A DNA stretch of 22,375 bases from Anaerolineae bacterium (GCA_015492875.1 WGEI01000021.1:1-22375), one strand, 5' to 3'; numbered from the stretch's first letter, positions 14,765 through 22,375 are shown. Notes: a model not told the origin generated them from the letters alone. A program made the numbers and translations.

Positions 14765-16027
14765 TTATTCGCCTTGTGGCGTAGCGGTTGGTGTTTGTGC
14801 GATGACCGTCGCAGTTGCGGCCATATCGCTATACTCCATACGAATATCCACCGTGCCCAACCCGCGCACGACACTGACCCACGAACGCCCTGGCTTGAGC
14901 ATAATTGGCGTGCCGTCATCATCGAGCACCATCAGGGCTGCGCCTTCATTACGGTTTGGCCGCTGCCAAAAGCCTTGATAAATGCGCCCGTTACGAGCGA
15001 CCAAAGCGCGTCCACCATCCCAGAGCGCAATTTCTAGCGATTCATAGTTTGAACCTTCTGGGAATAAGTCTGGGCGGCGATTATGAGGCGCTTCGATGAT
15101 GATGAGATTATCCGCCCAAAGCTGCTCACCATCGGCGGCATCATAGTGCGGTAGCCCATCCGTGAAACGCACATAACGCTCTGTATCCGGGTCATATTGC
15201 CATAGCGCATTGGTTTGCCCCCACCAGTTGATGAAAAGCTCACTAGCTTCTTCACCGCCGAGATTGGGCGTTTCATCAAAAGCGAAGCCATAGGCGCGAT
15301 AACCAGTATTGACGCCTTGCAACGTAGCCATGTCCCAAATTTTATTCGTATCGCCATAAAGCGTATGCTCAAAGGCTTTACCCTCTTCTGGGAAGCGACA
15401 GAACCCTGCTTGCTCACAGTTATAGCCCACTGATGGCGAGAATAGTTGCCAGCGCCAGTCTTGGCTGAGCAGCAAATTCTGAATGGGTTCGCTAGTGCCG
15501 CTATAAGCCAACAAAGCGCGATACATCACCACGAGTTCCATATCCAGCAAGCGCGCACTGCGTATTGGCCCGACATGTTCTGGCGCATTGTTGCGGAAGA
15601 TAGCGGCAAAACGGGTAACCCCGCCTTCAACCTCATACTCGTAAACCAAGTCGGCGGCATTAACGCCAGATTGAGGCCGAACCTCTGGCGGGAAGTTCGA
15701 AATTTTCACAATGAGGTTGCGCCGCGCTTGGGCTTCTTCGCTGGGGTAGGGTAAGCCTGTTAACGGATTAATGCCCGTTGGGTAGGTATATGGCCCTAAA
15801 GGTATTGGTGTTGGGGTTGGCGTATTTGTGGCGGTGGGCGTCGCTGTTGCCGTTGGGGTGGCTGTTGGGCCAGTTGGGGTATTGGTCGCAAAGCTGAACG
15901 TATCTAATACATCAGTGGGTTGGGGGGTGTTGGTATTGAAATCAACTTGCCCCAATGCGGTATGTGGCGCTAAGCCGATAGCGCTAATGACTAAAAGTAC
16001 ACTCAAAACAATGACAAGAGGCCGCAT
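14765..16027 (-). CDS. Secreted or membrane-anchored DUF3048 (YerB-like) protein with Thr-Pro linker
   Basis: A 420-aa exported protein. Residues 1-26 form a signal peptide (hydrophobic core LVIVLSVLLVISAIGLA, likely cleavage after ALG). Next is a low-complexity linker of Thr-Pro-Thr-Ala repeats (about 33-76), typical of cell-surface proteins in Chloroflexota. The DUF3048 domain begins near NPLTGLPYP and contains VRPQSGVNAADLVYEYEVEG with GVTRFAAIF and HVGPIRSARLLD, the family signature. Its function is unknown; Bacillus YerB is the named homologue. ATG 16027 is preferred over GTG 16033, since the GAGGTG ribosome site lies 5 nt upstream of the ATG and would overlap the GTG. It is divergent from the PIG-L gene, and a TATACT -10-like box lies at about 16067-16072. 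Confidence 0.88.
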   Translation of the reverse strand: MRPLVIVLSVLLVISAIGLAPHTALGQVDFNTNTPQPTDVLDTFSFATNTPTGPTATPTATATPTATNTPTPTPIPLGPYTYPTGINPLTGLPYPSEEAQARRNLIVKISNFPPEVRPQSGVNAADLVYEYEVEGGVTRFAAIFRNNAPEHVGPIRSARLLDMELVVMYRALLAYSGTSEPIQNLLLSQDWRWQLFSPSVGYNCEQAGFCRFPEEGKAFEHTLYGDTNKIWDMATLQGVNTGYRAYGFAFDETPNLGGEEASELFINWWGQTNALWQYDPDTERYVRFTDGLPHYDAADGEQLWADNLIIIEAPHNRRPDLFPEGSNYESLEIALWDGGRALVARNGRIYQGFWQRPNRNEGAALMVLDDDGTPIMLKPGRSWVSVVRGLGTVDIRMEYSDMAATATVIAQTPTATPQGE

Positions 16028-16101
16028 AATCACCTCGTATTAAGCAATCTTATTTGAACAAACGCGCTTAAGTATACGCCGCCCGGTTGTATATGCACAG
16101 G

Positions 16102-16202
16102 GGCTATTGGCGTACGCTGTACAACTTTGGCGGTGTAAGTTGGCTATTGGTCATCTTGTCTGAATTAAGTACACTAAAATTCACCGTAAGTTGCCAATAG
16201 CC
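16102..16202. repeat. Three copies of GGCTATTGG in the divergent intergenic region
   Basis: GGCTATTGG occurs at 16102-16110 and 16142-16150, and inverted (CCAATAGCC) at 16194-16202. The first and third copies share 10 nt (GGCTATTGGC) as an inverted pair. The second overlaps the probable -35 region of the PIG-L promoter. They may be binding sites for a regulator of one or both divergent genes. Confidence 0.55.
16147..16175 (+). promoter_or_regulatory. Probable promoter of the PIG-L/TPR unit
   Basis: TTGGTC (16147-16152), a 17-nt spacer and TACACT (16170-16175). It is a moderate match, placed about 50 nt upstream of ATG 16234. Confidence 0.45.
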
Positions 16203-16233
16203 TGCTCAGCTTCTGTCCATTAAGGAGGGCAAT

Positions 16234-17121
16234 ATGACCAAGCGCTTGCTCATTTCTTTTGCTCACCCCGACGATGAGAGTTTTGGCTTGGGGAGTTTTA
16301 TCGGTCGCTATGTGGCAGAAGGCGTAGAAGTCTATTTGCTCTGCGCCACCAATGGCGACGTTGGCACTGTATCCCCCGAAATGCTCAACGGGTATAGTTC
16401 AATTGCTGAGCTGCGTTTGGCAGAGCTAGCGTGCGCTAGTCAGATATTGGGCTTCACAGATATTCACCTGCTGGGTTATAAAGATAGCGGTATGATGGGG
16501 AGTGAAACGACGCAAGACCCTCAATGCTTATGGTATCAATGGCAACATAACCCCGACGAGGTAACCCGTAAAGTGGTCGATGTTATCCGTCAAACGCGCC
16601 CTCACGTTATTATCACATTTAATGAATATGGCGGTTATGGCCATCCTGACCACATTGCTGTTCAACAGGCCACAGTGAAAGCCTTTGAACTGACCGGTGA
16701 TGCCGCTTATACGACAGCACATGCGCCTTACCAACCGCAGAAACTCTATTACAATCGCTTCCCCACGTTGTTATTGCGCATTGGTATTCTCTTTATGCGG
16801 CTAACGGGCAAAGACCCGCGCAAAGCTGGCGTCAATGAAGATATTGATTTGCAAGCAATTTTAGACCATGTTCAGCCCGCAACTACCGCGATTGATATTG
16901 CCGCCTATCGTGAAATTGGGCGACGAGCGAGCGCCTGCCATCGTAGTCAGGGCGGCGGGCGTATAACCAATAACCCCTTATTGCGCTTGTTGGGGTGGTG
17001 GCAATCTCGCAAACAATTGCTGACGCGCGTTTCGCCTCCACCAGAGCGAGCTGGTATCATAGAACATGACATTTTTGAAAATGTTGTGTTAGATGAGCCG
17101 ACTATGGAGCAACGGTCATGA
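16234..17121 (+). CDS. PIG-L/LmbE family N-acetyl-sugar deacetylase
   Basis: A 295-aa zinc-dependent de-N-acetylase of the PIG-L/LmbE/MshB superfamily, which removes acetate from N-acetylglucosamine-type groups. The N-terminal AHPDDE motif gives zinc ligands His11 and Asp14 and the catalytic Asp13. GYGHPDH supplies the third ligand, His140. The LLCATNGDVGT segment is typical of the superfamily. The start is ATG 16234 with AAGGAGGG just upstream. It overlaps the next gene by ATGA, so the two are probably co-translated. The substrate is unknown. Low-molecular-weight thiol precursors (as for MshB or BshB), lipid-linked sugars or antibiotics are all possible, and no thiol-synthesis partner is present. 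It is cytosolic, with no signal peptide. Confidence 0.93.
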   Translation: MTKRLLISFAHPDDESFGLGSFIGRYVAEGVEVYLLCATNGDVGTVSPEMLNGYSSIAELRLAELACASQILGFTDIHLLGYKDSGMMGSETTQDPQCLWYQWQHNPDEVTRKVVDVIRQTRPHVIITFNEYGGYGHPDHIAVQQATVKAFELTGDAAYTTAHAPYQPQKLYYNRFPTLLLRIGILFMRLTGKDPRKAGVNEDIDLQAILDHVQPATTAIDIAAYREIGRRASACHRSQGGGRITNNPLLRLLGWWQSRKQLLTRVSPPPERAGIIEHDIFENVVLDEPTMEQRS

Positions 17122-17510
17122 CCGAGCCGCAAGCTGCAGAGCGCATAGACCGCTTGTTAGATGCGATAGAGCTTATCAAGCTAGGCAAAAAGCGTGATGC
17201 AGTGACAGTCCTCAAAGCGCTTATCCAAGAGGATAGCGATTTTGAAGATGCGTGGCTGTGGATGAGTGTCGCAGTCGATTCAATTGACCAAAGCGTCATT
17301 TGCTTAGATAACGTGTTACGGATTAACCCCAACAATACCTATGCGGCAGGCGCGCTTTATCGTTTACGCGCCTCAGAAATGGCGATGCAACAACGCCGCG
17401 CCCGCTATCGTCTCTACCGTGATATTGCGCTCATACTCTTCACAGGGGTGTTTGGCCTGACGCTTTGCATGATTGTTGCGCAGATTTTTATGTGGTCATC
17501 CGCCCTTTAG
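17118..17510 (+). CDS. Small TPR-like protein with a C-terminal membrane helix
   Basis: A 130-aa protein. Residues 1-90 form two to three TPR-type helix pairs, with the pattern DAWLWMSVAVDS followed by CLDNVLRINPNN. I recognise this as frequent in Chloroflexota. After a basic stretch (QQRRARYRLYR) comes one hydrophobic helix (about 103-126), so it is likely tail-anchored with the TPR part in the cytosol. It begins inside the stop of the PIG-L deacetylase gene (ATGA, 17118-17121), which suggests translational coupling and perhaps a role in anchoring or organising the deacetylase. Its end overlaps the convergent substrate-binding protein gene by 4 nt. The molecular function is unknown. Confidence 0.8.
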   Translation: MTEPQAAERIDRLLDAIELIKLGKKRDAVTVLKALIQEDSDFEDAWLWMSVAVDSIDQSVICLDNVLRINPNNTYAAGALYRLRASEMAMQQRRARYRLYRDIALILFTGVFGLTLCMIVAQIFMWSSAL

Positions 17511-18331
17511 GGCGTGGTGAACAGCGGGGCATAGCGGCGGCTAACAATCGCTTGCCCTGATAGGCTTTGTATCCAGCCAATGAATGCACGGTACGCGCCC
17601 TCTGCCTCTTCATAGCCAGTGATATAAACTGGCGTTCGTAAGGGGTAGATGTTTTCTCCCACCGCTTCCGTCGTCGGCAAAACATCATCAACGGCGATAA
17701 TTTTCACACGCTCATCCGGCAAATAACCCATAGAAATATAGCCAATGCTGCCCGTCTCTTCCATGATGCTGAGCAGCATAGCACTACTGGTTGGTGCAAT
17801 GCGCGCTGATGGGGTGGTTTGGCGCGTTCCCATCACCAAGCGTTCAAAAACTAGCCGTGTCCCTGAGCCTGTTTCTCGGCTAAAGACGACTATGGGCTGG
17901 TCTGCGCCGCCAATATCTGCCCAATTGTGGATAATTCCCTGATAGATTTGCCGCAAGGTCTCTCTATCAATACTGCCTATCGGGTTACTGGGGTGGGTGA
18001 TGATGGCGATAGCATCCTGAGCAATTGGTGCTGCCCAAAGGGAACTATCATCCTTGAGGTAGTTCGTGATGATGTAAGGGGTCTTTCCCGACTGTAGCTG
18101 TTCTATCATCGCTACATGGTTGCCTTGTTGACTTTCGAATATCACCCCTTGTGTTTCAAGCGTGTATGCTGCGGTAATATCGTGCAGCAAAGGTGTTACG
18201 GCAGTTGTGCTATAAATGCGGAGTATCGTCGTGTTGGTTGTTGGGGTGCTAGCTGGTGTATATGGCCCACTGCAATTCACCATAGCGGCTACAACCAACA
18301 CCCCAAGTACGCGCGATGCACGCTTAAACAT
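17507..18331 (-). CDS. PstS-like periplasmic substrate-binding protein (PBP superfamily)
   Basis: A 274-aa exported protein of the phosphate-binding-protein-like group. The N-terminal hydrophobic segment ends in MVNC (Cys20), a loose lipobox with Asn at -1, so lipidation is possible but not certain. Marks of the fold are ILRIYSTTAVTPLL near the N-terminus, the hinge region IAQDAIAIITHPSNPIGSIDRE, IYQGIIHNWADIGG and SRETGSGTRLVFE, with GSIGYISMGYL in the C-terminal lobe. ATG 18331 is preferred (GGAGG 7 nt upstream) over the in-frame TTG 18349. No pstC, pstA or pstB lies nearby, so it may be an orphan binding protein or serve a transporter encoded elsewhere. Phosphate or another oxyanion such as tungstate or molybdate are candidate ligands. 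Confidence 0.85.
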   Translation of the reverse strand: MFKRASRVLGVLVVAAMVNCSGPYTPASTPTTNTTILRIYSTTAVTPLLHDITAAYTLETQGVIFESQQGNHVAMIEQLQSGKTPYIITNYLKDDSSLWAAPIAQDAIAIITHPSNPIGSIDRETLRQIYQGIIHNWADIGGADQPIVVFSRETGSGTRLVFERLVMGTRQTTPSARIAPTSSAMLLSIMEETGSIGYISMGYLPDERVKIIAVDDVLPTTEAVGENIYPLRTPVYITGYEEAEGAYRAFIGWIQSLSGQAIVSRRYAPLFTTP

Positions 18332-18365
18332 AACACTGCCTCCACCCAATCCCCCTTCCTTGTGC

Positions 18366-18402
18366 GAGGATGTGGCAGGGCATGTGTCGGGGATGCATCC
18401 TC
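18366..18402. repeat. Inverted repeat between tgt and the PstS-like gene
   Basis: GAGGATG (18366-18372) and CATCCTC (18396-18402) can pair, and GGATGCATCC (18391-18400) is a 10-bp palindrome. It lies downstream of tgt and upstream of the PstS-like gene. No T-run follows, so it is not a standard terminator. Confidence 0.35.
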
Positions 18403-18423
18403 TTAGACATCAGCATTTCTCGC

Positions 18424-19533
18424 TTAGGCGGGCTTTTTCATAAAGCGGTTGAGAAATTCGCTTGTGTAAATTTCAAGCCGCCCTTCGATGATAGCTTGAC
18501 GCATAGCTTGGACATGGCGGATTAAAAATCGGATGTTGTGCACACTGAGCAAATAATGCGCCAGTAGCTCTTTTGCTGCAACTAAATGGCGAATATACGC
18601 CCGTGTGAAATTTTGGCAGGCATAGCAATCACACCCTTCCTCTAACGGTTGCGTATCGCGGATAAAGCGCGCATTCCGCATGTTCAAGCGGCCATCAGCG
18701 GTCAGTGCTGTGCCATGACGCGCCAGCCGTGTCGGGATGACGCAATCGAAAATGTCAATACCGCGTGTAATTGCCTCGCAAAGGTCATCGGGGTCACCAA
18801 CGCCCATCAGGTATCGCGGCTTACTTTCTGGCAGCATGGGCACGCTGAAATCTAGCGTGGCGTACATCTCTTGTTTGGTTTCGCCCACCGCCAACCCACC
18901 TACAGCATATCCGGGACAGTCTAACGGCAAAAGCGCCTCAGCCGATTGTGCTCGTAAGTCTTCAAATATGCCGCCTTGCATAATGCCGAACAGCGCTTGT
19001 GTGCTGTCATCGGGATGGGCTTCTCGGCAGCGCCGCGCCCATTTGGTGGTACGCTCTACCGCTTTAATCACGGTTTCTCTATCCGTTGGCGGCGGGCACT
19101 GGTCAAATGCCATAATGATGTCTGCCCCTAATTTTTGCTGAATATGCATCGCGCTCTCCGGCGTGAGGCGGCGCATACTCCCGTCAAGGTGGCTACGAAA
19201 TGTAACCCCTTCGTCATCAATTTTATTGATTTCTGCGAGGCTAAAAACTTGAAATCCACCTGAATCGGTGAGTATTGGGTTATGCCAACCCATAAATTCA
19301 TGTAGCCCGCCCAATTCTCGCACTAAATCTTCGCCGGGGCGTAGATGCAGGTGATAAGTGTTGGCCAAAACCAGCGTCGCCCCAACTTCTCTTAAATCTC
19401 TAGGCGGAACGGCTTTCACAGTGCCCTGAGTGCCTACCGGGGCGAATACAGGTGTGGGCAAAGGGCCATGTGGTGTGTGAAGAATGCCCGCGCGGGCGCG
19501 TCCTTGTTGTGCAACAATCTCGAATTCAAACAT
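18424..19533 (-). CDS. tgt: tRNA-guanine transglycosylase (queuine tRNA-ribosyltransferase)
   Basis: A 369-aa enzyme that exchanges guanine 34 for preQ1 in tRNAs with GUN anticodons, the committed tRNA step of queuosine synthesis. Visible features are FAPVGTQGTVKA, the substrate motif LTDSGGFQVFSLA, DQCPPP, GYAVGGLAVGE, FDCVIPTRLARHGTALT (containing the nucleophile Asp) and the zinc site CDCYACQNFTRAYIRH with a later His. The length is typical of the bacterial enzyme. The reading frame extends upstream to 19623, but ATG 19533 starts at the family N-terminus and has GGGAGG 11 nt upstream, so the extension is rejected. queG lies at 3421-4545 in the same orientation. queA and the preQ1 genes are not in the window. 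Confidence 0.97.
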   Translation of the reverse strand: MFEFEIVAQQGRARAGILHTPHGPLPTPVFAPVGTQGTVKAVPPRDLREVGATLVLANTYHLHLRPGEDLVRELGGLHEFMGWHNPILTDSGGFQVFSLAEINKIDDEGVTFRSHLDGSMRRLTPESAMHIQQKLGADIIMAFDQCPPPTDRETVIKAVERTTKWARRCREAHPDDSTQALFGIMQGGIFEDLRAQSAEALLPLDCPGYAVGGLAVGETKQEMYATLDFSVPMLPESKPRYLMGVGDPDDLCEAITRGIDIFDCVIPTRLARHGTALTADGRLNMRNARFIRDTQPLEEGCDCYACQNFTRAYIRHLVAAKELLAHYLLSVHNIRFLIRHVQAMRQAIIEGRLEIYTSEFLNRFMKKPA

Positions 19534-19561
19534 ATACCCAAATACCTCCCAAGATTGGGCG

Positions 19562-19570
19562 ATTATAACA
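19562..19570 (-). promoter_or_regulatory. Extended -10 promoter of tgt
   Basis: The minus strand reads TGT-TATAAT, an extended -10 with a perfect hexamer, about 30 nt upstream of ATG 19533. No clear -35 is seen, which is acceptable for an extended -10 promoter. Confidence 0.6.
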
Positions 19571-19672
19571 CGCCATGTTGTCATCGTCGTCACTATTTTC
19601 AGGGGTGTTGATTTTCTTGCCATTTGAATGCCAGAAAAAGTGAACTTTTTAGTAGCCGCAGGACAACAACGG

Positions 19673-19681
19673 TGCTATACT
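19673..19681 (+). promoter_or_regulatory. Extended -10 box of the murF-alr gene, suggesting a leaderless transcript
   Basis: TGC-TATACT ends 7 nt before ATG 19689. The start of transcription would therefore fall on or next to the A of the ATG. No Shine-Dalgarno is visible upstream of the ATG and no good -35 is present. Confidence 0.5.
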
Positions 19682-19688
19682 GCACGGC

Positions 19689-22229
19689 ATGATAAGCCTA
19701 TACGACATCCTAGACGCGACCGGTGGCCAGCTTTTTGGAGAGCCAGCTGCCCAATTATTCACAAGCTTTAACCTTGACCCGACGAAACCAGCCCCTTCGT
19801 CCATGTTTGTCGCCTACCGCACTGCACATGGCGATTCTCATCAGTATATTGCTGAAGCCATACGCAACGGTGCAACAGGGGTATTGTGTACGCGCCCACC
19901 AGATTGTGATACTGAAGGCGTGTCAGTCATTATGGTTCGTCGCCCAGTGGATGCGCTTCTTGCTTGGGCACATCTTGTGCTTGGTCGTATGGGTACAAAA
20001 GTGATTGCTATTACTGGCTCCTCCGGGAAATCTACAACTGCCGCCGCTATCACCAAAGTGCTATCCTCTAAATATCGTGTTCACCACCAACCAGTCATGG
20101 CGGATGGCCCCATTAGTATACCTTTAGCTTTGGCGTCATTAACACCAGAGGACGAATTTTGCGTTTTGCAGCTTGGTGTGGTGCGCCCCGGAGAAATGGC
20201 AGCAATGGTGCAAGCTGTGCAGCCCGAAGTTGGGGTTATCACCTGTGTTGAATATGCCCATATCGATAACTTTGAAACGATAGAAACGATTGCCCAAGAG
20301 AAGAGTCTGCTTATAGAGTATCTTTCCCCACAAGGATTGGCCTTGCTCAATTATGATGATGACCTTGTGCGGGAATTGGGTGCACAGGCGCGCGCCAACG
20401 TTGAAACTGTCAGTGTTGAACACTTCGGTGCGGATTGGATGGCGTTTAATGTCATTGAAGGGCTGAATGGTACGGGTTTTGACTTGCGGCATGGCGATGA
20501 TCGCTATAAAGGGCGTTGGATACCTTTGTTAGGCCGTCATCAACTTTATCCCGCTCTAATGGCGATAGCAGTTGGTAACTATTATGATGTCGATGTTAAT
20601 GATGCCTTGCTTACACTCAAGCAAGTGTTACCATTGCCAGGCCGAATGAAACCATTTGTCGGCGTAGATAACTGTCTTGTCGTCGATGATAGCTATTCGG
20701 CCAATCCCCAGTCCACACTAGCCGCGCTTGATTGGTTAGCAGCGATTAAAACAGATAAAGTGCGCACTATCTTTGTGATAGGCGATATGGAAGGACTTGG
20801 CCATTATAGCCAGTATGGCCATCGCACTGTTGGCCATCGTGCGGCAGATGTTGCGGATTACATCATCACAAAAGGGATAGATGCGGCGGCAATCGGTCGC
20901 GCTGCTTTAGATAAAGGGTATGACCCCGCCCGTATCCGTATGCTTCATAGTGCCGAAGATGTTGTCACCACGTTGCGGCAACTGAACCTCAACGAACATG
21001 ACATTATCTTAGTAAAAGGCGGCGCATCGTCTCATATGGAACATGTTGTCGGCCAGCTTTTGCAAGCAGAAGATGACCGCGAATTGCTTGTGCGCCATGT
21101 TGGTGGCAAAATCCGCAACGACCGTCATGAGCCTAGCTGGATAGAAATTGATACCAGCGCATTGGCACACAATACCCGCCTCCTTAAATCGTATGTTGGG
21201 GAAGATGTCGCGCTGATGGCCGTGGTTAAGGCTGATGGTTATGGTCATGGCGCTGTGACTGCTGCGCAAACGGCGCTTTTGAATGGTGCGAGCTATCTTG
21301 GTGTTGCAACATTGAGCGAGGCACTCTCTTTAAGAGAAGCTGGGATTACTGCCCCAATTTTAGTAATGACCTATGTTCCATCGGGTTCGGTGCGGCAAGT
21401 CATTCGTTATAATTTGACGGCCTCCTTATATGATTTAGAGCAAGGCCTACAATTTGACCGTGCCGCTCGTGAATTCGGCGAGCCGATACGAGTGCATGTA
21501 AAAGTTGATACGGGTATGGGGCGCTTAGGGGTGCTGGCCGATGACGTTGTGCCATTTTTCCGCCATCTTAAATCCATGCAATTTATTGATATAGAAGGTG
21601 TTTTTACCCATTTTTCAGTGGCAGATGAAGATGTTGAATATACTCGCCAGCAAGTAGAAAAATTTAAGTCTCAAGTGCTATTCCCACTTCGCGCTGCTGG
21701 TATGCGCTTTAAGTATGTCCATGCGGCTAATTCTGCTGGCATTTTTGGCGATAGCGAAAACTGGTTTAATCTGGTACGCGCTGGCATCGCCTTATATGGC
21801 TTGCGCCCGGCACAACATATCTTGTTGCCCGAAGGGATGAAACCAGCTTTAAGTTGGAAAACTACCGTTGTGCAGGTCAAAGATTTACCCCCCAACCATC
21901 CAGTAGGTTATGGCAATACATATATAACACGGGGAAAAGAGCGGATTGCCATCATACCAGTTGGGTATGCCGATGGGTTGCGCCGCTCTCCACAAACATG
22001 GCGAGAAGTCCTCATACATGGCCAACGCGCCCCGTTGGTCGGGCGGGTGAGCATGGAAAAATGCGCCATCAACGTCTCCCATATTACCGATGTCTCTATA
22101 GGCGATGAAGTCGTCTTGATAGGGGCGCAAGGGAATGATGAGATTACTGCTGATGAAGTGGCCGAGTGGCTGGGCACTATCAACTATGAAGTAATCACTA
22201 CCATTGCCCCGCGCTTACCCCGCCATTAG
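19689..22229 (+). CDS. Bifunctional MurF-like ligase / alanine racemase fusion
   Basis: An 846-aa cytosolic protein joining two consecutive peptidoglycan functions. The N-terminal half (about 1-470) is a MurF-type Mur ligase, which would add D-Ala-D-Ala to UDP-MurNAc-tripeptide. It has P-loop GSSGKSTT (Lys114), the retained AH motif (His191), Lys205 in the carbamate-lysine region and VVDDSYSANPQS in the C-terminal domain. The metal-binding Glu expected before LG is Gln161 (VLQLGVV). The C-terminal half (about 480-846) is a PLP alanine racemase with PLP-binding Lys514 in VVKADGYGHG, catalytic Tyr741 in VGYGNTY, GYADGLRR and VGRVSMEK. MurF-Alr fusions are known in Bacteroidetes. The end overlaps the convergent Sco gene stop by a few bases. 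Racemase activity is well supported; ligase activity is less certain. Confidence 0.92.
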   Translation: MISLYDILDATGGQLFGEPAAQLFTSFNLDPTKPAPSSMFVAYRTAHGDSHQYIAEAIRNGATGVLCTRPPDCDTEGVSVIMVRRPVDALLAWAHLVLGRMGTKVIAITGSSGKSTTAAAITKVLSSKYRVHHQPVMADGPISIPLALASLTPEDEFCVLQLGVVRPGEMAAMVQAVQPEVGVITCVEYAHIDNFETIETIAQEKSLLIEYLSPQGLALLNYDDDLVRELGAQARANVETVSVEHFGADWMAFNVIEGLNGTGFDLRHGDDRYKGRWIPLLGRHQLYPALMAIAVGNYYDVDVNDALLTLKQVLPLPGRMKPFVGVDNCLVVDDSYSANPQSTLAALDWLAAIKTDKVRTIFVIGDMEGLGHYSQYGHRTVGHRAADVADYIITKGIDAAAIGRAALDKGYDPARIRMLHSAEDVVTTLRQLNLNEHDIILVKGGASSHMEHVVGQLLQAEDDRELLVRHVGGKIRNDRHEPSWIEIDTSALAHNTRLLKSYVGEDVALMAVVKADGYGHGAVTAAQTALLNGASYLGVATLSEALSLREAGITAPILVMTYVPSGSVRQVIRYNLTASLYDLEQGLQFDRAAREFGEPIRVHVKVDTGMGRLGVLADDVVPFFRHLKSMQFIDIEGVFTHFSVADEDVEYTRQQVEKFKSQVLFPLRAAGMRFKYVHAANSAGIFGDSENWFNLVRAGIALYGLRPAQHILLPEGMKPALSWKTTVVQVKDLPPNHPVGYGNTYITRGKERIAIIPVGYADGLRRSPQTWREVLIHGQRAPLVGRVSMEKCAINVSHITDVSIGDEVVLIGAQGNDEITADEVAEWLGTINYEVITTIAPRLPRH

Positions 22230-22375
22230 GAGAGCTTTTGCAGCAGCACATCGGCGATGATATTCGCCTCTGTGCCAAATGAGAAAATACGCTCTAGTTG
22301 CCCATCGGGATTAATGAGGAATGTTGAGGCTGTATGATCAACCGTGCCGTCCTCATAAAGTTCGTAGTATAAGCC
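22226..22375 (-). CDS. Sco1/SenC-family copper chaperone, C-terminal fragment (partial)
   Basis: Only the last 49 residues are in the window; the gene runs off the right edge. The peptide has YYELYEDG and VDHTASTFLINPDG, which is the conserved Sco segment containing the copper-binding histidine (DHTA) and the following strand. It ends in a helix (ANIIADVLLQKLS). Sco proteins have a thioredoxin fold outside the membrane and deliver copper to the CuA site of cytochrome c oxidase, so aerobic respiration is implied. The CxxxC motif would be upstream, outside the window. It converges on the murF-alr gene, with the two stop codons overlapping. Confidence 0.88.
   Translation of the reverse strand, partial: GLYYELYEDGTVDHTASTFLINPDGQLERIFSFGTEANIIADVLLQKLS

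Noticed and set aside
15780..15940. Repeat-rich DNA that might suggest a minisatellite or CRISPR-like array
   Set aside because: It encodes the Thr-Pro-Thr-Ala linker of the DUF3048 protein in frame; the repetition is explained by the protein.
19534..19623. N-terminal extension of tgt to 19623
   Set aside because: The extra 30 residues lie upstream of the family N-terminus and overlap the extended -10 promoter; ATG 19533 has GGGAGG upstream.

Overview
The window looks like part of a Chloroflexota chromosome, probably an Anaerolineae-like lineage. This is inferred from the Thr-Pro repeat linker behind a signal peptide (gene at 14765-16027), the small TPR protein ending in one membrane helix (17118-17510), the large soluble TPR protein, and moderate GC. 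No rRNA, tRNA, CRISPR array, IS element or phage gene was seen. Almost all genes are housekeeping or accessory metabolism in short transcription units on both strands.

Region 1 (1-3400) is a copper module. It holds the tail of a possible CsoR-type repressor, a CopA Cu(I) P-type ATPase with two nearly identical N-terminal metal-binding domains, a small thioredoxin-fold lipoprotein, and a convergent CopZ-like chaperone. The copZ promoter carries a CsoR-type palindrome. The lipoprotein is the standout of the window. Both cysteine positions of its CxxC active site are in-frame TGA codons, and a 7-bp hairpin lies 18 and 27 nt downstream of them. This fits a selenoprotein with a UxxU motif, which an ordinary gene caller would cut down to a 71-residue fragment lacking the active site.

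Region 2 (3421-7900) holds queG (queuosine synthesis), a DUF2785 protein, a GT1-family glycosyltransferase and a two-domain VOC (glyoxalase-fold) protein. The VOC promoter is overlaid by a perfect 10-bp dyad. Region 3 (7903-16027), all on the minus strand, holds a 685-aa TPR protein, glutamate dehydrogenase, uvrA (strong promoter plus a near-match SOS box) and a secreted DUF3048 protein.

Region 4 (16234-19533) holds a PIG-L/LmbE deacetylase translationally coupled to a TPR-membrane protein. Converging on them are a PstS-like substrate-binding protein and tgt, a second queuosine gene. Region 5 (19689-22375) holds a MurF-alanine racemase fusion, apparently transcribed without a leader and with an altered MurF metal-site residue, followed by the convergent end of a Sco-family copper chaperone.

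Two themes recur. Copper handling and thiol/selenol redox appear in copA, copZ, the UxxU lipoprotein and Sco. tRNA queuosine appears in queG and tgt. All calls are from reading the sequence; no database search was run.
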